In this document: piece after piece, positions 19,874 to 31,800 of the stretch
Layout of the letters: the number at the start of each line of letters is the position of its first letter
Position numbering within the stretch: position 1 is the stretch's first letter
The notes under the pieces: generated by a model
What the model saw: the letters and a program-made list of their open reading frames with translations, nothing else
Database searches by the model: none
Told to the model about the DNA's origin: nothing
Translations under genes and position numbers: made by a program
Source of the DNA: Aurantiochytrium sp. KH105
Taxonomy: Eukaryota > Sar > Bigyra > Thraustochytrida > Thraustochytriidae
Length of the DNA: 64,000 nt
Direction: 5' to 3'
NCBI GenBank assembly: GCA_003116975.1
Contig: BGKB01000174.1
Span: forward strand, 1-64,000

Positions 19874-21119
19874 CCTAGAATGATTGATCAAGTGAATGAA
19901 TGACTGAATGAAATCGAGACACCTCATTTGAATCAATCCTACGGTAGCCCCTCCCAATCAAGATCAAGGCAACACAACGTGAGAAGACAAGTCAAAGTTT
20001 TCCAGTAAAGATATTGATTCAAGGCTTGACATCGTAGGTCAGCAAAGTCTACAAAAGCTAGCTTCACCTGTAAAAGTTGCGATAAAAATGTTCATTCGTC
20101 AGCAAGGTCTGTCGTCCACAAAGCCAGCTCTCTCCCATTCATCTCCTCTTCGAACTCCCCTGCGCGCGAGCCGCCGTCGATCGACCTCAGGTACTATCTA
20201 GCACAATGTTCTTCCTCATCAACGTCTCTGACGTTTTCGGAGGGACATGTTCTTCTAATCACTGGCCGTCATCCGCGTCTCGCGCCCCGCCGCTCCACCG
20301 CTCCCCCGCCCGCCGGATCCTCCACGCCCTGCACGCACCTGGCAAGCACCGCCGCACTGCCTTTCTTTCTTCGTTGCGGATATGCCCCTCGCTCGGCGCG
20401 CCCTTCGTGCGACGCCATCCATTGATTCTGCGGTGAACGCGAGGCGCCGCCGGTTAGGTTTGCAGCGGGCCCCGGTCATCTGCGCAACCCTATTTCGTCC
20501 CCACAAAGCACCGCACCTGAGGTGCGCTGCGGTGGCCTGAGGCTCATCGGGCACGCTCGCGAGACGCAGCAGCGCCGCCTCCTCCAGCTGTCCAGCCCTG
20601 GCTGGCAGTGGCAGTGAGGCGCTCGCCGTCGCTGCGCCTCTGCGCACCCCGGGCCTCGTGCTGCCTCTGCTGCTGCATCCCTTCCTTGTCTCGTCTCGTC
20701 TCGTCTCGCCTCGCCTCGACTCGACTCGTCTCGGCGTTGTCGCCCCGCGTCTACGTCCAGCTCGGGGGCCTTCGCGCCTGGCCGGTCTTGTCTTATCTCG
20801 TCTCTTCTTCTTCTCCTGCTGCTGCACTGCTTTTCCTCCCTCCTCCTGCGCTGCTCTTCCCGCTTCTTCTCCTTTTCCTTCTTCCTTTTCCTCTCCTGGG
20901 CCTCGCGAGGCGTTGCCCTTTGCCGGCCTGGTCGCCCAGAGCCTCGGTCCCGAGACGCTCGCGGCGAGAGGCAGACCTGAATCGCGATCCTCGGCTACGC
21001 ACGAACTCGAGCAGGACCGAGAGCGGGAGCAGGGGCAGCGGCGACGAGGAGGAGAAGCAGCAGGAGCAGTCGGGACGTAGACCTTTCTTGACTTTGCGCG
21101 AAGCGGAGAGGAGAGCAGG
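19874..21119. other. Intergenic region, no supported gene
   Basis: About 1.25 kb between two (+) genes. The first 300 bases are AT-rich 3' UTR-like sequence. From about 20250 it becomes GC-rich with C/T-rich repeats (TCGTC and CTCGACTCG units, 20690-20730). Long open frames here on both strands are arginine- or serine-rich and have no recognisable domain. The final 300 bases probably include the promoter and 5' UTR of the EI24-like gene. Confidence 0.4.
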
Positions 21120-22034
21120 ATGTCGGCAACCGGAGAGATGCACCAGCGCGGGTTCGCGAGCGAGAAGAGGACCGAGCTGCAGGAGAAGGCGTCCAAGTTC
21201 GCCAAGAAACAGCTGCGGCAGACGCCCTCGCGCATCAACGATGCGTCGGTGGGACTCATGTGCGCCGCCCAGGGCGTCTGGGGCGCCGTGCATGTGCCCA
21301 AGGTCCGCAACGCCGCCTGGACGCTCGTCAAGGTCATGCTGAAAAAAATGATCTATATGTACAGCATGCTTCTCGCCCCTGCCATGTTCTTTTGGCCCGT
21401 CACCGTGCCCTTCACCTTTGCCTTCCCCAGCGTTGTTTACTCGCTGCTCACCATGATTCCCATGTGGGCGTTTAACGCCGCGCAGAGCGAAAGCCGCGCC
21501 GAGATGAACGGACTCTTCATGGCCGAACTCACGCGCATCAACTCTGACTTTGCGAAAAAGGTGCAGAGCGCCTACGACTCCAAGAGCAGCATCAAGGTGC
21601 CCTCCATGTACCAGCAGTTCCGCAAGGGAGCGCACTTCATGCAGTGGTCCGCAATCTATAACTCTGTGGCCGTTGTACCCATTTTCTCGCCCATTGCCGT
21701 GGCTCTCCAGACCAGCCTCACGGCCGAGAAGCTCGGTTGGAGTCTCATGCAACCCTTTCTGCGCGACTACAAGCGCCTGAGCTACGAAGATCAGCGCGAT
21801 CTTATGAACGAGCGTTGGTGGACAGTCGTCGGCTTTGCCGCGCCTTTTGTTCTCCTCGGTTTCGTGCCTTTTGTCAGCGCCTTTACTCTTCCGCTTGCGC
21901 AGGCCGGCGCCGCTCATCTTGCGCTCCGCTTTGACAACCTCCCGGATGCCGACAACGAAGACAAGCACCACGGTGCTCCCGCCGAGTCGAACCCCGCCGA
22001 ATCCTCGTCCTCGACCCCCTCCAAGATGGACTGA
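21120..22034 (+). CDS. EI24/CysZ-like integral membrane protein
   Basis: A 304-residue protein with about four hydrophobic segments: around 78-98 and 97-118 (LLAPAMFFWPVTVPFTFAF and following), around 180-200, and 240-268. The last hydrophobic stretch (GFAAPFVLLGFVPFVSAFTLPL, then AQAGAAHL) resembles the conserved P-x-A-x-A-G-A-T signature of the EI24/CysZ/RRT8 superfamily of ER-type membrane proteins. The N-terminal 40 residues are charged and the C-terminal 35 are acidic and serine-rich. Animal EI24 acts in ER and autophagy processes; fungal relatives associate with lipid droplets. The exact role here is unknown and the family call rests on one motif and the topology. Start ATG follows a purine-rich leader. 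Confidence 0.65.
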   Translation: MSATGEMHQRGFASEKRTELQEKASKFAKKQLRQTPSRINDASVGLMCAAQGVWGAVHVPKVRNAAWTLVKVMLKKMIYMYSMLLAPAMFFWPVTVPFTFAFPSVVYSLLTMIPMWAFNAAQSESRAEMNGLFMAELTRINSDFAKKVQSAYDSKSSIKVPSMYQQFRKGAHFMQWSAIYNSVAVVPIFSPIAVALQTSLTAEKLGWSLMQPFLRDYKRLSYEDQRDLMNERWWTVVGFAAPFVLLGFVPFVSAFTLPLAQAGAAHLALRFDNLPDADNEDKHHGAPAESNPAESSSSTPSKMD

Positions 22035-22174
22035 ACCACGCGTGGAGCGGAACAACTTGTATAGCTTGGTTGTCTGATGCGACTTCTACTCTCGGTGAAC
22101 GTCTCGATAGTTTCCATCAATCGTGCCCTTCGGGCAAGTCGTGCACGACGCGGAGCAAAACTTGGCCCCTCGAG

Positions 22175-22206
<32 letters not shown>

Positions 22207-22769
22207 AAAGACAGTAATTTATATCCCCTTCTTTCGTTGTCCTCGTTCATGTTGTGTGCGTGTGGAAAGATTCACCCAAAAATGCACGTCATTGCTTGCG
22301 CGTGGTCCGAATCGACTGACTTTGACGAAGCTGCATGTTTTGCTTCTCGCAGTCTCATCGAACGATTGTCTCAATCATGGCATGCCTACAGCTCTTGTTC
22401 TGCGCCTGATCTGTATCTCCTCATGCACCGTACGCGCCACGTAACATTCGTCATTCCAATCTCAGGTGCAGTGAGAGCTCAGCTCATTGTGGCAAGTTGA
22501 ACTTGCTTGAACTCTTGCTTTGCTGGAACCGGTATAGGCCTATTTTTCTTTTTCTTTGAAGAAATAGCGAGTGTCCCACCGTGGCGATCGTCCCAATCAG
22601 CAGTGCTCGCAATCCCGAACGGAAAGCAAGAACGCCGAGTTGCACGAGCGCCAAAGGGTGCGGCGTTATCTGCACGGACGGCATCGTGCGCACGCGCGTC
22701 TGCAGCGAGTGACGGCAAAGAAAGCGGACTGGAGCGGTCTAACTCGAGCGGAGTGCAACGAGGAAAAGG
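22035..22769. other. Intergenic region with (CAA)n
   Basis: Spacer between two (+) genes. It contains a (AAC)n tract at 22178-22206, an ATAGGCCTAT palindrome at 22534-22543 and a T-rich run at 22540-22560. No gene is supported. Confidence 0.45.
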
Positions 22770-23591
22770 ATGGCGCGGGTGCTTCAACGGTTGTGTTTGG
22801 CGGCGCTTGTCGGCGCCGCGACGACGCTTTCGGGGATGGCCAGTGGGCTCGAGACGAGGGCACATCTACTCGTGCATCAGGAAGTGCTTTCTTCCGTCAT
22901 TGCAGTCGGCGAGAACTGCACCTTTCGCTGGCTCATAGTCAACGGCGGGCTTGCGTACGTTCAAGAGAATAACAATACTCTTTGACCTCCAGCTTAGTTT
23001 CTGACCTTTTTCGTGTGAAACTACTCCAACACCGACGGCACACAGAGAAGCGCAAGACATTACTGTGCATATGCCTCTGTGGCCCAAAGACCGCCTTGAT
23101 CTCGTCGAAGGGGAGCATCGTGTACATCTCGAGGCGCTTGGACCGTAAGTTCATCACATTGATTGGAAAGGAAAGGAGGGGAATTTATCACGACTCACAT
23201 GCTAGAGAACGCGACGGCGACAGCGGCGAGATGTCAAGTCACACATTTACGAGCGTACCACGCATCGCAGGCATTCTCGAAGCGAAAAGAATGCGAATCG
23301 AGCTCACATACACGAGCGAGGATGCAAGACACACAGGTAGCGCTGAGCTGAGTGGCGATCTCCGTATTCTCACTGCATGGCAACGAAGACAGCAAACAAG
23401 GTACGTTGCCAATCAAGTTGTTGTCGATATTTTGACACACACACACACACTAAATGACAGAGAGTGGGCTCTCCGACAGTTCCTACTTGCGCGAATGGAC
23501 GCGCTTTACGCTGAGTGCGGCAATCGCCGTCGGCTTGCCCGCGTTCGCATGGGCAACCTTTCGCAGTCGCGTGAAAAGGGAGTTCTCCTGA
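22770..23591 (+). CDS. SSR2: Translocon-associated protein subunit beta (TRAP-beta), four exons
   Basis: A 195-residue ER membrane protein of the TRAP complex, which sits beside the Sec61 channel and aids translocation of some signal sequences. No long open frame shows it; I assembled it by phase: exons 22770-22954, 23046-23144, 23224-23400 and 23465-23591, with introns of 91, 79 and 64 nt (donors GTACGT, GTAAGT, GTACGT; all acceptors AG). Every junction keeps frame and the ORF ends at TGA 23589-23591. Order: signal peptide (MARVLQRLCLAALVGAATTL), start of the lumenal domain (RAHLLVHQEVLSSVIAVGEN), beta-sandwich parts in exons 2-3 (DITVHMPLWPKD; SHTFTSVPRIAGIL), then one TM helix (about 165-183) and a short basic tail. 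This order and size match animal SSR2 (183 residues). Convergent with the kinase gene. Confidence 0.85.
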
Positions 23592-23777
23592 GACACGCCT
23601 TCTTTTTTTCTTTCTTTATTTCTTTTCCCTTCTTTCTTTCTTTCTACAAATGGATGAGGCGAGTCGAAATCAATTGTGTCCGTCGGTCGGTCGGTCGGTC
23701 GATCGGTTGAACATGGTGGGGCTGGAGCTTACTTTTACCACATGCTTGCTTCTGCATGCGTGTGCATGAATCGCCAG

Positions 23778-24692
23778 CTAGTTGCGATGCTCCTCCTCGA
23801 GCATGCGGTCAATCTCAGCAATGAGCTCGGTTGCGGACTTGCGCAGAATTGGCTCGGGGTGCATCATGTTGAGCAGAATGTCGACCGTGCTATTGTTAGC
23901 CAGACCAAGTTCCTCGCACGTGGAGTACAAAGAAGTGCCCAGCGGAAGCGCGGCCTCCTCCTTAATATTTTCCTGCACATGACGATCAAAGTCGCTCGGC
24001 TGAGCGTCGATATTTACGTCAAAGGGCCTACGCCCTGCAATGAGCATGAAGAGCGTGACGCCGAGGCTCCACAAGTCTGAGCGCGAGCTGAATCGGCCAT
24101 GCAGAACCTCGGGCGACACGTACGAGGCCGTGCCGCCCAGACTGGTTTCGCCCGAGAAAAACTCGTCCATGTCCTTGTCGTATTGCGCACTCGAGCTCGC
24201 GTAGGGCCGGAGCCGGAAGGGCTGCGCCGCGCCAAAGTCAATGAGAACCAAATTGTTGCGCACATTGCGCATATCTTTCAAAATATCCGTGTACGGGACA
24301 CGAAAGACAAAATTTTCAGGTTTGATATCCAGATGCGCGAACTCGGCTCGGTGGCACGCCTCGATGGCCACGAGCATTTCCCGTGTGATCTCGAGCACTG
24401 CCTCCTCGTCCAGAGTGCCCAGATACATGTTGTGGTCAGCTACAAACTCAAAGAGCTCCCCGCCCCTGCACAGCTCTGTGACCATCAGAACATCGTCCGG
24501 CGTCTCGAAGACGCGCTGGGGGCTGAGCACCGCCGGATGCTTGACCCGAGAAGAGAGGAGGACTTCGCGGCGGTAATGCTGCTGCCGCGCCTTTTTGATG
24601 GTCTTGAGGGCGTACTCCTGCCCGTCCTCCTTGGACACGGCGCTGCGCACGAGTCCGTACGTGCCGGCGCCGATGAGGTCCCCCAGGCTGTA
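23778..24692 (-). CDS. Serine/threonine protein kinase, CAMK-like (5' part lost in gap)
   Basis: About 305 residues of an intact kinase domain. The glycine loop GAGTYG is immediately inside the first residues, the ATP lysine is in YALKTIKK, the hinge region is VTELCRGGELFEF, the catalytic loop is HLDIKPEN, the metal loop is DFG (LIDFGAAQP), and the activation segment ends SYVSPEVL. The catalytic loop has Leu instead of Arg in HRD, so activation-loop phosphorylation may not be needed; Asp and Asn are retained. A 30-residue insert (about YASSSAQYDKDMDEFFSGETS) lies in the activation segment. The protein ends with an acidic MLEEEHRN tail and no EF-hands. The N-terminus is hidden by 163 Ns; a likely start is the ATG ATG pair at 24908-24913 on the other side of the gap. 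Specific family uncertain. Confidence 0.85.
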   Translation of the reverse strand, partial: YSLGDLIGAGTYGLVRSAVSKEDGQEYALKTIKKARQQHYRREVLLSSRVKHPAVLSPQRVFETPDDVLMVTELCRGGELFEFVADHNMYLGTLDEEAVLEITREMLVAIEACHRAEFAHLDIKPENFVFRVPYTDILKDMRNVRNNLVLIDFGAAQPFRLRPYASSSAQYDKDMDEFFSGETSLGGTASYVSPEVLHGRFSSRSDLWSLGVTLFMLIAGRRPFDVNIDAQPSDFDRHVQENIKEEAALPLGTSLYSTCEELGLANNSTVDILLNMMHPEPILRKSATELIAEIDRMLEEEHRN

Positions 24693-24693
24693 G

Positions 24694-24856
24694 NNNNNNN
24701 NNNNNNNNNNNNNNNNNNNNNNNNNNNNNNNNNNNNNNNNNNNNNNNNNNNNNNNNNNNNNNNNNNNNNNNNNNNNNNNNNNNNNNNNNNNNNNNNNNNN
24801 NNNNNNNNNNNNNNNNNNNNNNNNNNNNNNNNNNNNNNNNNNNNNNNNNNNNNNNN
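24694..24856. other. Assembly gap (163 N)
   Basis: A run of N within the 5' part of the kinase gene. The flanks are very GC-rich (CCGCCGCC repeats), which probably caused the gap. The gap length does not keep the frame between the putative start (24913) and the kinase domain, so either its size is an estimate or an intron is hidden. Confidence 0.99.
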
Positions 24857-25812
24857 CCGCCAGCCCGGGGCCCGCGCCGCCGCCGCCATCTCCGCCGCCA
24901 GCGCCGCCATCATCTCCGCCCGCCCGCGCGCCCCGCCCGCGCGCGCCCGACGCCCGCGCGCGCGCCCGACGCCGCGCCGCCCGACGCCGCGCCGCGTCTC
25001 CGACTCGCGGCCTTCGCGATTTGCTTTTCCTCGCTGTGCTCTGCCTTGCTCTGCCTTGCTCTGCTCTGCTCTGCTCTGCTTTGCTCTGCTTTGCCTCCCC
25101 TCGCTTTCTGCCTTGCCTTGCTTGCCAAGTGGGTGCGGAAACACACCAACCACAGCACAGCCAACAGCCATCTCGAGACAGCCTTCCTTCTTCCGCGCCG
25201 CAAGCAAGGCGAGGCGAGGCGAGGCGAGGCGAATGCAAGGCGTGCGTGCCGCGCCCAGCCAGCCAGCGGTCGCCAGGCTCCTGCGGCGTCACCGGCGCAG
25301 AGCCCGCTGCGGCAGGCGTGGCTGGCAAGGCAGGCATGGCTGGCAAGGCTGGCTGAAGAGGGAGATTGCTTGGATCCATCGAAGTTGGTTCGCGCGAGTG
25401 CGTCATCACTGGCAGCGGTGAAGGACTGGCGAGGAGAACCCGCGGCGGCGCGCGGCTGGCTGAATTGACATGTGAATGCATAGACCACAGGCGTTTAGGA
25501 TGCGATGTCGCGAAGGAGGGGAGAGGGAGAGAGGAGGAGGAGAAGGCGCGTGGCATAGGGGATGTCTCGTTCGGCTGGGCCGGTCGCGACGCCATGCGAC
25601 ACGGCACGAGAATCGACGTAAAGCGAAGAGTCAGAGCGTTCGCGAATGTTGTCAATGCTTGGGTTTGCGGCCACTTTGCGGTCCCGTAGACAAGCGAGCG
25701 TGGGATCTTGTCTAGCCCAGCGAAGGACGTACCTGCCTGCCAGATGACAAATAAAGAAACAAAGAACTTCATGATTAGAGCTTTATTACCATTTCCTCTA
25801 GGGGATGGAGGT
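24857..25812. other. Kinase upstream region with CTCTG/GCGAG repeats
   Basis: GC-rich spacer between the kinase 5' end and the 3' end of HYDIN, both on the minus strand. It contains a (CTCTG/CTTTG)n minisatellite at 25030-25125, (GCGAG)n at 25210-25232 and GGCTGGCAAGGC repeats at 25318-25355. Open frames here are compositional. No additional gene is supported. Confidence 0.45.
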
Positions 25813-28800
25813 TTAGCGGGCAGAATTAGGCGCCTTGCCAGCGCGCAGGTAATATGACCAGGCCGGAAGGTCTGGCTGGCCAACGCAGGTGACCAAAAGC
25901 TTACCCGTAGTAGACGTCGACGAACTCGTCTTGATGGAAAGGGTGATTTCCTTGTGCGCCTCAAGCTTGACCACCTGGGAACGCGAGCCGTTGACCGAAA
26001 AGGAGTCCGAGTCCGTGATGAACTTGAACTCTCGGGCCTCATTGAAAACGTTCTTGAACTCGATCGAGACCGATTGCGAGGCGTCTTCCAAAACAAAGGG
26101 ACCCTGCGGGCGCGGCGGGTCACACGTTCCGTACAGAACGCACGTGTATTCGCCACCATCGGGTGAAGTCACACGCAAGACATCGCGAACGCTGCCGAGA
26201 CCCTGAGGCTCAAACTGTACCGCCACAGCAACCTCCTCGCCTCGCCAATGGGCAACAGCCTCTGCCTTGAAAGATGCACCAACCTGGAAAAACAAAGGCT
26301 GACTCACGCTACACGAAAATTCGGTCGCGCCGGGGCAAAAATTCGCAAACCGAAAGACCTGCTCGTGCTTGCCGCCAAGCGTCGCTCGAAACTGCAAAGA
26401 TCTTTCCGTCTGCGCCGGACTTGCGCGCAAATGGAGCTTGTACGGGTACTCACCAAGCTGCGGAGAGCGGAGTACAAGATCGTGCACCTCGAATCCTTCC
26501 GTGACCTCGTCTCCAGCTTCGGGCTGCGACGCTGTGGCTAGTAACGGGCGATACTGAACCTCAAAGACACCTTCAGAACAGTCCTGAAAGGCTTGCACGG
26601 GGCGCACGCGGACGGTTGGCGAAGTGCACGACCACCACGTTGTGCTCGACTTTGCGTGCTCGAAAAGCGCCTTCTCTCCTTCAGGCTCAAAGATGGCCTG
26701 CGTCTCCGAAGCAAAGAAAGGGTTCTCGATCCGAATGAGTGCGCTCACCGTCTGGCGCACACTCGTCTCCAAGGTGATCGTCTCTTGCGTCTTGGGCGCC
26801 TCCACAGTGAGCGCCACCGTGTAAAACAGAAATTCGCCCGTGCGTGTGTTGGTAAAGGTTACCTTGGCCTCGCTACGCCCTTGCGTGTACCCAATCACCG
26901 TCAGCTTGTAGTCTCGAGAAGCCGCTCCGGGAATGTCTAGGCTGCTGGCGCCCCGCAAAAAGTGGTCTTCTGGACCCGAGAGCTTTTCAATCTCAACGAC
27001 CATGCGCTGACCTGTGCGACACCAGTTCTCAACCTTGAGGGGCACAGCCTCGGCTTGCTTGGCAGCCACGCTTCGCTCCACGTGGTCCTCGGCATCCGGC
27101 GCGCTCGCCAATCCTACCAGCTTAAAGAGCAAAGACTGCCCCGTAGGAAGAGCGAAAAACACCGAACCCTCGTGTGGAGCCTTTGTCTCTCCCCCGCCTT
27201 CAACCTCGCCCGTCATGCTCAAGGGTCGATATACCAACTCGTACGAGGCTGAGCCCCCGGCAGGGACCTCGAGACGTTCTGCGCCGGTCCAGCTCGAATT
27301 GTGGATCGTCGGACGCAACATCCATGTCGTCTTGCCCGGATTTTTAATTTCCACAGATTTTGTCTGAGGAACGCGAACCTTTGTTTCAAAGCTGACTTCG
27401 CTCACGCCTTCTTCCGGTTGCGGAATACAGCTTCCAGAGAGAGATAGCGGAAACATGCCCTGCTCGTTACCTTCCACGTAGAGCTTGGCGTCGCCTCGAA
27501 TGTCTGCATGGAGATTTGCTGGATGGAAAGTCACATCCACCATGAGCTGCGCGTGTGGTGGCAGGACGCCTTCCATGGGGAAAATGGAAAAGTTGTCCCG
27601 AGCTGCGCTTCCCATTTCCCAGCGGAATCGAGCGCCGAGATCGCCGGCGTTCTCCACCTGAATCTTGCGCGCCAACTGACATGACTCGCACACGGCACCA
27701 AACGAAAGGTTGCTGAGCTCGAGCTTTACATCGACCGCGAGGCACGAACCTGTGATTGCGAGAAGCTTGCGCTCTGCTCCACCCACGTGGAGATGCACCG
27801 GTACGGTAAAGGCGCTCAAGCGCGATTCGGGAGAAAATGTCGCTGTCACCGAGCACGATTCACGCGGCCGAAGAGTAAGAATTGCGCCTGGTGCGGGAGC
27901 GAGTCGTACACAGGCTTGCTCAAGTCGCCCTTCGGTGTCCTGCAATGACAGACGCACAGCACGGCGCGAGCGATTCACCAGCGCAAACGTCTTGGTGGCA
28001 GACTGGCCCACACGCAGACCGCCAAAGTGCAGCTTTTGATCGTCAGAGTTCTCAAGCTCCACGTGCAGCGCAGTCCCTTCTCCGCTGAACAGCACATTCA
28101 CCGTGTAAAGGCCGTTGATCTCAAACGGGATCGTCGCGGGGTACATTTTCAGTTGGCGCGGCGAGAACCGGACAACGGCCTCCATGCGCTCTCCAGGCTG
28201 CAAAACAGATGGTTCGCACACGACGTCGAGAAAGTCCGTCTTGAGCCATGTGCAATCGACAGCGACCGGATTCTCGGTTTCATTATTGGTGATCACAAGA
28301 GTCTTTTCTTCCACACGCGGGACCCTGGCGCCAGGATCTGCAACGAAGCAAGGGCCGAAGTCAAGCTTGGCTGACGAAAAGGTAATCAAGGGCTTGTTGC
28401 CCCGACCTGAGACCCCGACAAAGTACTTGCGTGCGCCAGCCACAGTACACTGAAATCGAAGATTGTCGAGAGCGACCTCTCTTGTCGGGTTGAACAAAAA
28501 TGTGCACTTTGCAGTCTCCCCGGCTCGCACCGTTCCGCGAAGTGGTGAAAGCGTCAGCAATCCGGACTCGTCATAGTCTCGAAGCTCGACGGGAGGAGTC
28601 CACAAATAGTCAAAACTGAACTTTCCACGGTTGCGAATGGTGACCACTCGCTTTGCATTGTCGTTCACGTGGACCAGGCCAAAGTTGAGTTCATTGAGGT
28701 TGCGTTCGCCGTGCTGCAACTCGATCTCGGCGCCACTGCTACTTCGAACAGAGGCGTCTTGTTCTGCCCCCGCGCCGTGCGCAGCTCCCGTGGCATCCAT

Positions 28801-31800
28801 GACCAAAAGGTCGTGAATGGCACTGCCCTCACCTTTGACGTTGAGGGAGAGCTTGTCTGGCTTGCGATGCACGTGACACACCAAATTAAAGTTGTGCTTC
28901 TTTTCTCCCTGCGGCGCGAAGCGAACTGTGAGCGGAAGCGAGCTCTTTGGACCCACAGTCCCGGACATGGGTTCCACGCGTAAGACGCTTCGTGCGCGTC
29001 GAGCTGCCCCGCCCGTGTTCTCATCCGTTCCTCCGAGCTGCTGCATGATATCGTTCTCTTGATCTCTGAACGAGGCCGAGTCGAAGTCAAACGCGAAAGG
29101 TACGTCCTCGTGGTTCTCCAAAAGAACGGTCTCCTCAGAGTGGCCGCCCACGAGAATGCTGTTAAAGTTGACGTGCTTGCGACTCAGCTCGACGCGAGGC
29201 TCAGAGACAGTACCCACGAGCAGCAAAGTCTGCGAGACGCCCTGCTCGGCGATACGGAACTCCCACAGGCTCTCTTGAAGGTCGACCGTGGTTGGCGTGA
29301 ACGAGAACGAGAGCTCGCAGCGTTTTCCAGGCATGATCAGACCCTTGGAGGTTGCACACTTGAAGCAGGCGCTTGTTTCTTCCCCAATCGGGACCAGCTC
29401 AAACTCATACGCCATACTCGTCGGATTGACCACGTGAAACCGTTTCGTGTTCTTGATACGCAAACCCAACGATTGGAACTCAAGAACCTTGACAGATACA
29501 TCAGGGCCAAGCCCGGGCAAGGGAGCCTTGCGTCTTTCCAGATAGGTCGAAGACTCCAGTTCGAAGTGGCAGACGGGTCTTGACGCCATGCCAGAGAGCG
29601 TCAGAGCCAGCTCGCCCTGGTCTGCGCAAAGATTCTGGATTTGAGCCTTGGCCGTGTACTCGAAAGGCTCTACTTCGAGCGGAGCAAAGCGTACGACGAA
29701 GATCTGCTCGCTGTCGGCGGCGATTCTTGCCTGTGCCGGAGAAATGGAGAATGGACAATGGGAGTTTCTCAATGCTCCATTGGCGGCTTCAATAGACCAA
29801 GCAATGTCCATGGCCATTCTACCGCGGTTGTGCACGGGGAACTTGAAGGCGCGACTCTGAAACATCATTGTCGAGCGAAAATGCATGGTCGTTTCCTGAC
29901 CTTCGTTGAGCGCGTAGCGAACCGTGTCGACTTCGGCGCGGCATACAACTGCGACACTCTTGGTCTCAGAGCCCTCGACAACGGTGTAGGCCGGCTCTGG
30001 TGCGGTTTGAAAAGCATCGCTCTCGGGCGCTGCATCTCCTTCGCCGTTTTGCTCTTCATCCTCGCTGCGAGGCTTTGCCACGGTCATATTGCTGTTCCAG
30101 CTAATCGACCGGCCGCCAGCTGCTGCAAAGGCGTCCTCTCCATAAACGATACGTTGCATGCTTAGTGAAGCGGTCGCCTCGGTCAAGCTGACTGGCTCGC
30201 TTGCGGCAATTGCAGCCTCAATGTACAGGCGACCAAAGGGTGGCACATGGCCCGCAGATGGAGAAAACGTCACTTGCGGCACCGCAGCCGTGTCCCACTC
30301 GAAGCGAATGACCGAATCGACATTGCTCTTTATGCAGAATCGCACCGACTTGGCGGCCTCCAGTTCCACCTTTTCATCGATTTGGCCGTCGTCCTCGCCC
30401 CCCTTCTCTCCCGCCGCCCTCGGAAGGAGCGACACGTCGCCAAAGTCAAGACTATCGTCTGCGTCTCCCGGAAGCTCTTCAAAGGTCATATCTTCCTGGT
30501 AGCCCTCTCCGGAAAGCTCAAAGCGCGAAAGTTCGAATTCGTTGTGCAAAACGCGGACGAGAAGCTCTGCAGATACGTGTCCCTCCTCAGAGGGCTCGAA
30601 CTTGACTGAAGTTGTGCGCGACTCCTGAGGCTGCAACGTCAGCGAGCTGTTGCGCAAGGGAAAAGAGATGGACTTGTGTAGATCCATATCAAAGCGAACG
30701 GTGGCGGGCACGATGCCGTCGTTACGAACAGTAATTTCCTTGCTTCTTGACTTGCGCAACTGCGTGCGGCCCAGATCAACCTGAAACTTTGCATCGTCCG
30801 AGAGCTGCGAAGGCTCAACGACCGTGAGGCACGGCAGCGTTCCCTCACCTTGAAGATCAAATTCGAGCAAATGCGTTTCCGGCTTGCGCTCTCCATCGGT
30901 AACAAGAGCACGGAATTTGGCCGCGTACTTGTTGATTGCAGATGGCTTAAAGTAGACGCTGACAAAGTCGTGCTCGTGCGAAGGCAGCTCGAGATGCTCG
31001 GGATGAACAGAAAAGATTCCCTCACTTGCCGTGTTGCGAGCTTCTACCTCAAAGCTTACCATTGCTTTGATCTTGTTCGGATTAGAGATCTTGAAGCGTT
31101 CGCAGATTCCCTGGGCTGGCACAGCCGTGTGAATGACTGCCCCAAAGGTAAAGATGTTCTCTTCTTTGGAGAACACTCCGCACTCGTGCATCGTCGGATC
31201 AAGGGAACGCACGACGCCTTGCTCTTCGAAAATCGAGTCATAGTTGTCTGTATTGATTCCAGGCACGTGGCTCTCTCCGGCAAGCTCAAAGACCTCGCTC
31301 GGCATGAGGGTACCATCGTTCGGATTGCGACCGCTCACAAGAATGCGCAGGGCCTCTTGGGCGAGTACGTCTCCATCAGCATTGAATTTGACACAAAGTT
31401 CTTGCGAGCTTCCCGGGGAGATCTCTCCCGCTCGGGGCGTTACATCAAAGAGGCCCACAGTAAGAGTCTCTGCACCTGCAACTTGCGCGGGCGTCGCAAG
31501 GGCGCGCAGCTCCTCGAGCTCGACGCTCGCGCGAGCCGCAGCAAGCTCCGCGGCTGTTGGCAATGGAGCGGGTGGCGTCTCTGCGGGCGTATCATTTTCT
31601 GCGTCGACTTCCTCATCCTGAGGCCGTGAGGCCTTTTCCTCGGCCTCGCGTAGGGCCGCTTCAATTCTGTCGTGTTGAGCCTGCATGCGATCTGCCAGTT
31701 CAGAGGTGGTGATAATCTCATACGTAAAAGGGAAAAGACCATCATTTCTGATCTCAAAACTCTTCTCCGGAGTCGCCTCGAACTTGACGGCACCAAAATG

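Noticed and set aside
20255..22055. Long minus-strand frames over the EI24-like gene and its upstream region
   Set aside because: Low-complexity Arg/Ser/Gly composition and overlap with a better sense gene.
24857..26159. Extension of the kinase frame through the gap into HYDIN
   Set aside because: It is antisense-like low-complexity sequence that overlaps the HYDIN 3' end; the kinase start is more likely just beyond the gap.
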